The translations under genes were made by a program, and so were the position numbers. Positions 16,578-23,048 of a stretch of DNA of 64,000 nucleotides are shown here, piece by piece; position 1 is the first letter of the stretch, and each line of letters begins with the position of its first letter. The notes under the pieces were generated by a model that was not told the origin of the DNA, ran no database searches, and was given only the letters and a program-made list of their open reading frames with translations. The stretch lies in IMG/VR virus record IMGVR_UViG_3300027852_000001, positions 104,091-168,090 of that record. One strand, 5' to 3'. This DNA is from a virus.

Positions 16578-16862
16578 ATGCCATATATAAGAATGGAAGA
16601 GCGAGAAAAATACTATGAGTTAATAGATCAGTTGTTTGATGTGTTAAAAAATTTAGAAAATGATGTTTTAGCAGGTGAATTAAATTTTGTTTTTTTCAGT
16701 TTAGCAGATATGTTAGTTAGGGAACATCCCACAAATAATCGAAATTATGCAAGAATGGCTGTTGTATCATCGGCTTTATCCGAAGCACAAGCAGAGTTTA
16801 GGAGAAGGAATATGGGACCATATGAAGATAAGGCTATAATAAAAAATGGGGATATTTTGTGA
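16578..16862 (+). CDS. DUF6899-like phage protein
   Basis: 94 residues from ATG 16578 with TTGGGGA at 16566-16572. The pattern MPYI, 'EREKYYELIDQL', 'NYARM', a helix with AEFRRRNMGPYEDKAI and a final NGD matches a very widespread short phage protein family (DUF6899 in my memory), whose function is unknown. It overlaps the next GTG by four bases. Recognition is from recall of the family pattern, not a search. Confidence 0.65.
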   Translation: MPYIRMEEREKYYELIDQLFDVLKNLENDVLAGELNFVFFSLADMLVREHPTNNRNYARMAVVSSALSEAQAEFRRRNMGPYEDKAIIKNGDIL

Positions 16863-17068
16863 TCAAAAAACAACATTGTCCAAATTGTGGTTACTTCCCG
16901 TTTCCCGCAAAAAATATTAAAGAATTACTAATTAATAGTTTTCCACAAGTATTATTTAAGATTGGTCTTTATATATTTTTTATTTATTGTGTATATATTT
17001 ATGGAGCTATGAATCCATCTAATCAGACTGTGATTGAAAAGTATGCAGAGATATCTGCTGTTAAGTAA
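16859..17068 (+). CDS. Small membrane protein with an N-terminal zinc-ribbon-like start
   Basis: 69 residues from GTG 16859 (overlaps previous stop by GTGA). HCPNCGYFPF at residues 5-14 supplies one CxxC pair, too little for a full zinc site alone, and a membrane helix at about 30-50 (VLFKIGLYIFFIYCVYIYGAM) follows. Topology with the Cys motif inside is plausible. No family recognised. Confidence 0.6.
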   Translation: MIKKQHCPNCGYFPFPAKNIKELLINSFPQVLFKIGLYIFFIYCVYIYGAMNPSNQTVIEKYAEISAVK

Positions 17069-17073
17069 TTATC

Positions 17074-17214
17074 TGGCGAGGAAACATCCATGTTAGGGGG
17101 ATGACTGCTGGAAGCAGACTTGGTGGTGTGTCTGAAAATCCACCGTTCCCAATATATGTGTAAGGACCAAAGGGGAAAAAAAAAGACTATTCGGTTCGAC
17201 TCCGAAACTCGCCG
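17074..17214 (+). ncRNA. Candidate structured RNA with tRNA-like acceptor stem and T-arm
   Basis: The protein-free gap between 17068 and 17242 folds as a multi-branched RNA by eye. GGCGAG (17075-17080) closes with CTCGCC (17208-17213). Inside lie CATCC/GGATG (17085-17103), CTGCT/AGCAG (17105-17117), GGTGG/CCACC (17122-17144), TTCCC/GGGAA (17146-17177) and a textbook T-arm TTCGG-TTCGACT-CCGAA (17190-17206). It is about 140 bases, too long for a normal tRNA and too short for a usual tmRNA; there is no T at position 8, an extra A sits between the T-arm and the acceptor, and no CCA is encoded. Best described as a tRNA-like or tmRNA-derived structured RNA of unknown function. Confidence 0.55.
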
Positions 17215-17241
17215 TTATTTTAAATTTTAGATAGTGAAACT

Positions 17242-17805
17242 ATGGAAATAACCAAAAACACACAAAATGATTATGCAGTAACTGTTTTTGCTCCAAGGGT
17301 AGAGCGTAAACATAGACAATATGTTATGAAAAGAAGTATTAAATATAAATCTTGGCACGAAATGAAACTTGGTACAATTTATCCGACACAACAAGAACTA
17401 GCCGACGATTATATGTATATTTTAAGTTTTGAAATAGATGGTGTCAAAATGTGCGAAATGTATGAGCTTAATCCAAAATTGAAACCCTTGATTAAAACTC
17501 TTGCTGATGCAAAAATTCCAACAACAATGTCTGGGGATCAATATGACAATAAAATTATTTATGTGGATATAGGGTTTGATAAGAGATGGATATTAGCTAC
17601 TTCCAGAGCTATACTTCCAAAAGGTTGGAATATTAACAAATGTCATGCTAATTATAAACCAAAAACCCGCAGTATAAGAATATGGAAAACAACATCTGAT
17701 ACTATCTGTTATGAAGAAGCAGCTTTAGTTAGAGATGCATTACGTGATAGCTATAACAACCTTTTTGTTCAGAAAGATATGGAAAGAAGTAATAAAACAC
17801 AATGA
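17242..17805 (+). CDS. Protein of unknown function
   Basis: 187 residues, basic, mixed alpha/beta, with a cluster of aromatic and Lys residues (RKHRQYVMKRSIKYKSWHEMK) that could bind nucleic acid. The middle QYDNKIIYVDIGFDKRWILATSRAILPKGWN has alternate strands. No catalytic pattern recognised. It follows the structured RNA candidate directly and overlaps the next gene by ATGA, so RNA and protein could be expressed together. Confidence 0.7.
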   Translation: MEITKNTQNDYAVTVFAPRVERKHRQYVMKRSIKYKSWHEMKLGTIYPTQQELADDYMYILSFEIDGVKMCEMYELNPKLKPLIKTLADAKIPTTMSGDQYDNKIIYVDIGFDKRWILATSRAILPKGWNINKCHANYKPKTRSIRIWKTTSDTICYEEAALVRDALRDSYNNLFVQKDMERSNKTQ

Positions 17806-18002
17806 TAAAAAAGAATCGAGAAAAAATTAATCAAGAGGTTCTAGATTCAATAGGAAGTCCCAACGCTTGGACTCCAGAAGCTGAAAATAAATGGATAGAT
17901 GAATTAAAGAAAATTCCTGATGGGTTTATATATTGTTTATTTCCTCCTATCAGAAAGCCACCTAATGTTGGTCGTAGGACAAAGGGTTTCAATTGGGGAT
18001 AA
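17802..18002 (+). CDS. Small protein of unknown function
   Basis: 66 residues with a charged N-terminal helix (KKNREKINQEVLDSIG) and a Pro/Arg-rich C-terminus (PPIRKPPNVGRRTKGFNWG). The ATGA overlap with the upstream gene shows translational coupling. No family recognised. Confidence 0.6.
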   Translation: MIKKNREKINQEVLDSIGSPNAWTPEAENKWIDELKKIPDGFIYCLFPPIRKPPNVGRRTKGFNWG

Positions 18003-18006
18003 GAAT

Positions 18007-18333
18007 ATGTTGAAAAAATTTAGAAAATTATTCTTTGGTTTAGGTTTGTTTGTTGTTATTGGTGTAGTTTTATTTAGTGGAAACCACGAGACGCCACCTG
18101 ATGAAGTTAGTTATAAAATTTCGATATTTGATCATATGACAAATTTATTGTATGTTCTAAAAACTACAGACGATGTTAGTCAAGCAGATATACAACTTGT
18201 CGCATTGAATCGAATGAATGAATTAATTGATCAAGAAATGCTTAATAGCGAACATTTTGGACACGAACTAACTGCTTATAAGATGTTTGTGATTGGAGAG
18301 ATAGTCAAGAGAAAAAATCTGTTAGATAGGTAA
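18007..18333 (+). CDS. Membrane-anchored small protein
   Basis: 108 residues from ATG 18007 (GGGGATAAG upstream); a longer frame from 17920 would run inside the preceding gene. Residues 1-8 are basic and 9-24 (FFGLGLFVVIGVVLFS) form a signal anchor. The remainder is a helical, soluble domain (SYKISIFDHMTNLLYVLKTTDD...). Probably attached to the inner membrane with the domain outside. No family recognised. Confidence 0.65.
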   Translation: MLKKFRKLFFGLGLFVVIGVVLFSGNHETPPDEVSYKISIFDHMTNLLYVLKTTDDVSQADIQLVALNRMNELIDQEMLNSEHFGHELTAYKMFVIGEIVKRKNLLDR

Positions 18334-18339
18334 TATTTT

Positions 18340-18525
18340 ATGAAGAAAATATCAATAGTTTTGTTGTTAATTGTTATGTGTGGTGGATGTAATATTCTAG
18401 AGCAATCTGTCAGTGATGTCGGAGGGTGGGATTTATCTGCTTGCGTGGGTGATTTTGGTACTTGCTGGGAGTTGTTTTGGGATAATTCAGATAGGTTTGA
18501 AGGTGGTTTTGTAAATATACCGTAG
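18340..18525 (+). CDS. Small lipoprotein-like protein
   Basis: 61 residues. A basic start (MKK), a hydrophobic core (ISIVLLLIVMCGG) and a Cys in the place expected for lipobox processing (CGGC) suggest a lipoprotein signal, although the lipobox is not canonical. The mature part is short, with two further Cys (ACVGDFGTCW). Such phage lipoproteins can act in superinfection exclusion or as spanins, but nothing here shows which. Confidence 0.5.
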   Translation: MKKISIVLLLIVMCGGCNILEQSVSDVGGWDLSACVGDFGTCWELFWDNSDRFEGGFVNIP

Positions 18526-18538
18526 AGTGTTGAACACG

Positions 18539-18700
18539 ATGGACCATAAAGAACTAAATGAAATAATCGAACAACTTAATGCATACAAAAAGAAAATATG
18601 TGTTAGTCGTCAGACTGCTATAGATGCTTTGGTGAAAGCTGGTCTTATTACCAAAGATGGTTCACCAACTGAATTTTACAAGCCAAATTCGGAGGGATAG
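18539..18700 (+). CDS. Very short helical protein
   Basis: 53 residues from ATG 18539. The product is a helical, mildly charged peptide (MDHKELNEIIEQLNAYKKKI, then VSRQTAIDALVKAGLITKDG) ending in FYKPNSEG. The TAIDALVKAGLITKDG part has the look of a small helix-turn-helix. Spacing within the run of small genes (13 bases after the preceding stop, five bases before the next ATG) supports it as real, though the ribosome binding site is weak. Confidence 0.55.
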   Translation: MDHKELNEIIEQLNAYKKKICVSRQTAIDALVKAGLITKDGSPTEFYKPNSEG

Positions 18701-18704
18701 TATT

Positions 18705-18827
18705 ATGTTTGGATTTGATTTTCCATGGTGGACCAAGCCTATTTCGCTGTTTTTGTATTTCTGGGAATATATAGCAGCAGCTAGTGTTGGTGGTATACTT
18801 GTATGGCTATTACTTATGTTTTTTTAG
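18705..18827 (+). CDS. Very short membrane protein
   Basis: 40 residues from ATG 18705, with GGAGGGA at 18691-18697. It is aromatic-rich at the start (FGFDFPWWTKP) and has one or two hydrophobic segments ending in GGILVWLLLMFF. The excellent ribosome binding site and tight spacing argue for expression. Single-helix phage peptides of this size can be holin or regulatory peptides; no function is assigned. Confidence 0.55.
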   Translation: MFGFDFPWWTKPISLFLYFWEYIAAASVGGILVWLLLMFF

Positions 18828-18922
18828 TTCTCTACCAGTGGTAGGTAATATATTAAGGTTTAACCACTGAACCAGCCTGGACAAATCAGTGGTAAATTTT
18901 ATTTTACACAGGATATGATGAC
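18828..18922 (+). promoter_or_regulatory. Structured leader with alternative hairpins
   Basis: CTACC (18832-18836) pairs with GGTAG (18840-18844). Further on, ACCACTGA (18863-18870) pairs with TCAGTGGT (18886-18893). The octamer CAGTGGTA occurs twice (18836-18843 and 18887-18894), so CCACTG can pair with either copy, giving two exclusive folds. It lies just before the gene at 18923 and could be an attenuator or switch; no known riboswitch class is recognised. Confidence 0.35.
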
Positions 18923-19315
18923 ATGAACATTAACATAAAAGACATAGCACAACTAAAAGCATCATTGTGCGCACAAGGTTATCGAAATTCCGATATAGAA
19001 GCTATAGTAATTAGTGTTGAAGATTATTGCGTACTACGCAATGAGGTTGAGAATGATATACACCACATGTGTAATAGTATTGGACATTCAAGAAACAATA
19101 GTTTTTCAGTACTTGGAGTGTCAATTATTGTATCAGACTATTTACCACAAGGTAAAATGTTGAGAGTTTTAAAAGAAGACGCAATTCCAGATAAACGTTT
19201 TGTTGATCACACTATGTTTACCAGTTGCGAACCAGATCAACTTCCATGGGCACCACCTCCAAAGAAACCAAAACCAAAAAAACAACCCACAAAAAAAAGA
19301 AGAATCCAATTATGA
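18923..19315 (+). CDS. Protein of unknown function with basic C-terminal tail
   Basis: 130 residues. The N-terminal half is helical; the last 25 residues are Pro/Lys-rich (APPPKKPKPKKQPTKKRR), a flexible nucleic-acid-binding type of tail. Two Cys occur near the N-terminus and one in TSCEPDQLPW. It ends in an ATGA overlap with the next gene. No family recognised. Confidence 0.65.
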   Translation: MNINIKDIAQLKASLCAQGYRNSDIEAIVISVEDYCVLRNEVENDIHHMCNSIGHSRNNSFSVLGVSIIVSDYLPQGKMLRVLKEDAIPDKRFVDHTMFTSCEPDQLPWAPPPKKPKPKKQPTKKRRIQL

Positions 19316-19488
19316 ATTATTTAAAACGTATAACTAGATTTTGGTATAAATGGTTGTGGTGTTCTTTAATACATAAAAAATATCGATGTTATCCATGTGA
19401 TAATATTTATTGGCATTGTGAAAAGTGTCACGACTGTGATGAAGAAGTTGATATAATAATTAACAGACAAAAACCGAAGTGGTTTTAA
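19312..19488 (+). CDS. Small Cys-rich basic protein
   Basis: 58 residues from ATG 19312 (ATGA overlap). It is aromatic and basic at the N-terminus (YLKRITRFWYKWLW), then has a run of Cys (RCYPCDNIYWHCEKCHDCDEE) including CxxC and CxxCxxC groups that should bind one or two zinc ions. Likely nucleic acid or protein binding. No family recognised. Confidence 0.6.
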   Translation: MNYLKRITRFWYKWLWCSLIHKKYRCYPCDNIYWHCEKCHDCDEEVDIIINRQKPKWF

Positions 19489-19652
19489 TGGCTAGAAAAC
19501 ATAAAGAAGAGTGGGAGAAAAACAGAGATACTGCAAGAAAATCGAGGCATGGAATTCATTGGTGTAATTGTTGCGATATGTGTCTTGTTGGTGATGGTGA
19601 GAAGTGTCCTGTATGTGGTAAAAAACAGATCCCAAAAAGGTATAAAAAATGA
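19488..19652 (+). CDS. Very short zinc-ribbon protein
   Basis: 54 residues from ATG 19488, overlapping the previous stop by one base (TAATG) and the next start by four (ATGA). It has a basic N-terminal helix and two Cys groups (WCNCCDMC, then KCPVCG) arranged like a zinc ribbon. Third Cys-rich protein in a row here, which suggests a functional set. Confidence 0.6.
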   Translation: MARKHKEEWEKNRDTARKSRHGIHWCNCCDMCLVGDGEKCPVCGKKQIPKRYKK

Positions 19653-19855
19653 TAAGAACAGACATAAATATCAATCATCTCAACAGTATGTTTGAATTTG
19701 GTATAAATGATTGTGATGATTATTTTTTAGTATGCTCATATGTAAAAGGTCTTAGGTCTATCTCAAATTTAAGTAGTAATTTAAAATCATTGTTGAATGA
19801 TTTATTAAAAATATGTTCGGATTATGAAGAAGTACATTACCGATATGGTAATTAG
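19649..19855 (+). CDS. Small protein of unknown function
   Basis: 68 residues, acidic and helical, with CDDYFLVCSYVKGL in the middle and KICSDYEEVHYRYGN at the end. It is coupled to the preceding gene by ATGA and is last in the small-gene run. A promoter-like motif follows about 30 bases later. No family recognised. Confidence 0.6.
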   Translation: MIRTDININHLNSMFEFGINDCDDYFLVCSYVKGLRSISNLSSNLKSLLNDLLKICSDYEEVHYRYGN

Positions 19856-19881
19856 TAAACATTTCAGTATTATATAAAAAT

Positions 19882-19891
19882 TGTGTATAAT
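19882..19891 (+). promoter_or_regulatory. Candidate phage promoter (TGTGTATAAT)
   Basis: TATAAT at 19886-19891, preceded by TTGTG, 80 bases before the start of a probable high-copy virion protein. No -35 box is evident, as at the other GTGTATAAT sites. Confidence 0.5.
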
Positions 19892-19970
19892 CTCCTAGAT
19901 GAATCTATATGGCCTTCTATTTCAGGTGATGTAGGAATCCATATAGCCTTATTTAAATGGAGGTAATACC
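19892..19970 (+). promoter_or_regulatory. 5' leader with stem-loop and ribosome binding site
   Basis: CTATATGG (19905-19912) pairs perfectly with CCATATAG (19939-19946), enclosing a 26-base loop. ATGGAGG about ten bases before the ATG is a strong ribosome binding site and stays outside the stem. Such hairpins near a 5' end can stabilise an abundant message. Confidence 0.4.
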
Positions 19971-20519
19971 ATGACTTTAGTAACTGACAGTTGGGGAGCA
20001 AATAGAAATCCTGCTCCAAAAACATTCAAAATGTACAAAACACTCAACGCAACAGCAGCTTCTGGTTCTGCTACCACAGACACTGAGACGTTTTACACAA
20101 AAGATTGTCCATTCCCAGTGAAGATTGTTGGGTTTGAAGTACAAAGTGTATCAGTATCTGGAGATGGTTTTAGTGGATCTGGATCAAATCTTACCGTAAC
20201 ACTTCAGAGTTCTGACGAAGTTGATGTTTCGCCAGCCGCACCTACGGCTGTAGTGTGGGATACTGTAGCAACAGCAGATTGTTCTGGATATGTAGCTAGT
20301 ACTGACAAGATGCTACTCAGAGCACCATCTAATTCTGGAGCAGTAATTGATATTGGTTTGGATCAGACTTATGTCGCAGTTCCAAAGGGTGGCTCACTGA
20401 GGGCTACACTGTCTGTACAGGCTAAGGATGCTATTGGGGTCAGTGCTACTACTCCTGTAGAATTACTAGCAATAGTTGAATGTTTGCCAACTGCGGTAAA
20501 CGATCAATTATCATTCTAG
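19971..20519 (+). CDS. Probable abundant virion protein (decoration type)
   Basis: 182 residues, Gly/Ser/Thr/Ala-rich, all-beta, few charges. It has its own promoter, a stabilised leader, a strong ribosome binding site and a strong terminator, which mark a monocistronic, highly expressed gene. The composition resembles capsid decoration or fibre proteins (VTLQSSDEVDVSPAAPTAV, SGAVIDIGLDQTYVAVPKGG). The cell- or capsid-surface role is inferred from these features; no family motif recognised. Confidence 0.6.
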   Translation: MTLVTDSWGANRNPAPKTFKMYKTLNATAASGSATTDTETFYTKDCPFPVKIVGFEVQSVSVSGDGFSGSGSNLTVTLQSSDEVDVSPAAPTAVVWDTVATADCSGYVASTDKMLLRAPSNSGAVIDIGLDQTYVAVPKGGSLRATLSVQAKDAIGVSATTPVELLAIVECLPTAVNDQLSF

Positions 20520-20542
20520 TAAATGTAAAATTATAATAAATT

Positions 20543-20575
20543 AGGCCGAGAGCGAAAGCTTTCGGCCTTTTTTTA
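20543..20575 (+). terminator. Intrinsic terminator with GNRA loop
   Basis: AGGCCGAGAGC (20543-20553) pairs with GCTTTCGGCCT (20558-20568), one G-T pair included, around a GAAA tetraloop, followed by Ts. The candidate promoter TATAAT starts only about eight bases after it. Confidence 0.95.
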
Positions 20576-20578
20576 TTT

Positions 20579-20588
20579 GGTGTATAAT
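20579..20588 (+). promoter_or_regulatory. Candidate phage promoter (GGTGTATAAT) for the tail block
   Basis: TATAAT at 20583-20588, identical decamer to the 1614 and 44088 sites, immediately downstream of a strong terminator. It would drive the tape-measure operon. The terminator stem occupies the usual -35 place, which argues for -10-only recognition. Confidence 0.55.
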
Positions 20589-20656
20589 TTGAAGGGATAG
20601 AGCTTATTATTTGGATAGACAGTACCAAGAAAATAATGGAACTGGGAAGGTGCGCA

Positions 20657-21739
20657 ATGAATATCACCACGAAAGAAAGGCTTATCTCTCAAATAGTTTG
20701 GGGACATACCTCTGCTGTAGTAAAATCACACAATGGCGATATAATATCACTGTATTTACGACCTCCCACTCCAGAAGAACAAGCAAAAGCTTCTAGAATT
20801 TATTCTGTAGAATTAAGCAGGGCTATATATATAGGATTGCCTACAGAAGAAAAAGCATTAAATGATTTAATAGAAATTGGAAGATGGAGTGTAAAACAAG
20901 AAGCTGAAATCGATGGATTGTATACGGATATACACAACATTAGAAAAGGTTTACTTGATTTTGTTTTCAATGTAACTAAACTAGAACAAGCACGGTCTCT
21001 TTTACGTCGTGCAGAAAAAGCTCTTGTAGATAGATTAAATCTTAGACACAGTCTATTGCAATGTAGTGCAGAGGCTCATGCTGAGATTTGTAGACAACAC
21101 TATTTAATTGGTGTTATTACCGAGAACGAAAATGGTTCACAATTTTGGAAAACTATTGATGATTTTAACGAATATGATGACCAATCTTTAGTAAATCAAT
21201 TGTGTGAAGCATTTTTCCAGACATCTAGGATACCAGTGGTAGCTATTCGTGAATTAGCAAAATCCCAACAATGGAGAACATACTGGGATATAGCGAAAAA
21301 TACTAATGATTTATTCGAAGGGCCTATTGTTTCATGGTCCTTGGATCAAAGGGAATTGGCATATTGGTCTACGGTGTATGATTCTGTTTATAGTGCATAC
21401 GAAAGACCATCTAAAGAAATAATTAATGATGATGATTTATTAGATTCCTGGTTTATTAGACAGGGAGATAAGATAGAAGGAGTTTCTAAAAAAGAATCAC
21501 TTAATGCTCCGCTCAAAAATGGTAGAAATGAACAATTTATAATGTCTGATAGAGAAGGTGCCAAAAAGGTTTACAGTATGAATAGTCCGGCGTCAAGGGC
21601 TAGAGTTATTGCTAAGCAAAAATTGTTAGAAAGAAAAGGAACCATAAAAGAACAGGATATGCCGGATAGTCAAAATGAGATGAGAAAACAACTAGCTACT
21701 ATGACGAGTAAGAAGGCAAAAAGTATCAATAGTAGATAG
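20657..21739 (+). CDS. Tail-assembly-region protein of unknown function
   Basis: 360 residues from ATG 20657, taken over an in-frame ATG 21 bases upstream because GGAAGG (20645-20650) lies six bases before it. It is helical, mixed charge, with a basic C-terminal tail (SKKAKSINSR). First of three cytosolic-type genes between the tail tube block and the tape measure, the usual place for tail assembly chaperones, so a role in tape measure folding is likely. No catalytic motif recognised. Confidence 0.6.
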   Translation: MNITTKERLISQIVWGHTSAVVKSHNGDIISLYLRPPTPEEQAKASRIYSVELSRAIYIGLPTEEKALNDLIEIGRWSVKQEAEIDGLYTDIHNIRKGLLDFVFNVTKLEQARSLLRRAEKALVDRLNLRHSLLQCSAEAHAEICRQHYLIGVITENENGSQFWKTIDDFNEYDDQSLVNQLCEAFFQTSRIPVVAIRELAKSQQWRTYWDIAKNTNDLFEGPIVSWSLDQRELAYWSTVYDSVYSAYERPSKEIINDDDLLDSWFIRQGDKIEGVSKKESLNAPLKNGRNEQFIMSDREGAKKVYSMNSPASRARVIAKQKLLERKGTIKEQDMPDSQNEMRKQLATMTSKKAKSINSR

Positions 21740-21750
21740 GGGAGAAAATT

Positions 21751-22116
21751 ATGTCAAGTAAAGAAACAGAGTTAGCTGCTCTTAGAAAAAAAAATACATT
21801 AACAATAAAACAAAAAACAGCAGAAGAATCTAAAGCAAGATTAAAGAAAATTTCTGCAAAAAAATTTCAAACATGTTTTATTTTTGCTATAGCTGCTTTT
21901 GAAGGTGTTTTTGGTAGTGATTTGTGGGGTCATGATTTACCAGAAGACACACTAACACCAGAACAGATAGAAAACAGGAAGAAATGGGAGATAGTAAGAA
22001 AAAATATACTAGACAAAGGACACACACAGTCTAGGGCTCTGTGTATGGAAATGGACCTACATGATATAGAATTTATGGGGTATAGGATGAATTTTGGAGG
22101 ACATGAAAATGGATAG
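21751..22116 (+). CDS. Tail-assembly-region protein of unknown function
   Basis: 121 residues, with a charged helical start (SSKETELAALRKKNTLTIKQK) and a compact domain with FIFAIAAFEGVFGSDLWGHDLP. This FAIAAFE...LWGH pattern recurs in short proteins near phage tail genes, as far as I recall. The last 8 bases overlap the next gene (and its ribosome binding site lies inside this gene). Likely a chaperone partner for the tape measure. Confidence 0.6.
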   Translation: MSSKETELAALRKKNTLTIKQKTAEESKARLKKISAKKFQTCFIFAIAAFEGVFGSDLWGHDLPEDTLTPEQIENRKKWEIVRKNILDKGHTQSRALCMEMDLHDIEFMGYRMNFGGHENG

Positions 22117-23026
22117 TAAAAGAATTAGTTTCGACATAGTTGGTGAGAATGGAGATAAGATTAACCTAGTTGTTGTTCGCCCAAGCAACAGAGTAACGCA
22201 AGATGCAAATATGGCATATAATCTAAGGATGTCCAAATTGATTAGGGATGGCGCAAGAAATGTAGAAAATAGATTATTGCTAAGATCTGAACTAGAAGAA
22301 TATTTGCTTAAAATGGGGGTATGGACGCTTGGGGATACTGTTGAGGTAGAAAAACTTGCATTAGAAATAAGAGCAAGTGAGCTTATGTTGAAAAAGGGTG
22401 GATTAAAGATCTCAGAAGGCAAAGCTATTGCTATGGAAATGGCAGAAAAAAGACAATTAATTTTGGATAGACACGCAAAAAGACTTCAGTTTGATTCTAT
22501 GACAATAGAATCTCAAGCAGAAAATTTTAGATTTGAATATTTACTGGTTAAATGTTTATTGGTTACAGAAACTAATAAACCGTTTCTAAAAAGCCACGAC
22601 GACTATGTTGCAAGACAAGAAGATGAGGCTGTTATAGAAGGTGCTAGAATTTTATCCAATATAATTTATGGTATAGAAGATAGTGTCCAGGAAAATATGT
22701 TTGAAAGAAAATGGCTTAAAGATGCAGGTATGATAGATAGTAAGGGTAGATATACTGGACCAAGTGGGGAGATGGTTGATAGAAATGGTCGACTAATAAA
22801 CAAAGATGGAAGATATATCAATAAAGATGGTCAGTTAATAGATACCTTCGGTAGACTTGTTGATGAACATGGTAATCTTATAATAGACGAATCGAAACCA
22901 TTTATAGACGATGAAACTGGTGATAAAATTGTTGTTGGCGAAATAGGTAAAACGACTAAGAATACAACTTCCAAGAAAAAAGTAACAAAAAAAAGAAAGA
23001 ATAAAAAAACAAAATCTGGAAGTTAG
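22109..23026 (+). CDS. Tail-assembly-region protein with DxxGRxI repeats and basic tail
   Basis: 305 residues from ATG 22109, with GGAGG (22096-22100) eight bases upstream. The N-terminal 180 residues are helical. Residues about 220-260 contain short repeats (DSKGRYTG, DRNGRLINKDGRYINKDG, DTFGRLVDEHGN) in a DxxGR-[LY]-[IV] pattern that predicts a repeating beta turn. The last 30 residues are strongly basic (TSKKKVTKKRKNKKTKSGS). It ends 22 bases before the tape measure. A tape-measure chaperone role is inferred from position. Confidence 0.6.
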   Translation: MDSKRISFDIVGENGDKINLVVVRPSNRVTQDANMAYNLRMSKLIRDGARNVENRLLLRSELEEYLLKMGVWTLGDTVEVEKLALEIRASELMLKKGGLKISEGKAIAMEMAEKRQLILDRHAKRLQFDSMTIESQAENFRFEYLLVKCLLVTETNKPFLKSHDDYVARQEDEAVIEGARILSNIIYGIEDSVQENMFERKWLKDAGMIDSKGRYTGPSGEMVDRNGRLINKDGRYINKDGQLIDTFGRLVDEHGNLIIDESKPFIDDETGDKIVVGEIGKTTKNTTSKKKVTKKRKNKKTKSGS

Positions 23027-23048
23027 AATGTTTAGGGGAGTGATATAG

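Noticed and set aside
17074-17214. A standard tRNA gene
   Set aside because: The T-arm is perfect, but there is no T at position 8, no clear anticodon arm, an unpaired A interrupts T-arm and acceptor, and the length is nearly twice that of a tRNA.
21751-22120. Programmed frameshift joining the two tail-assembly genes
   Set aside because: The second gene would need a +1 shift, no slippery heptamer was found in the overlap, and it has its own GGAGG at proper spacing.
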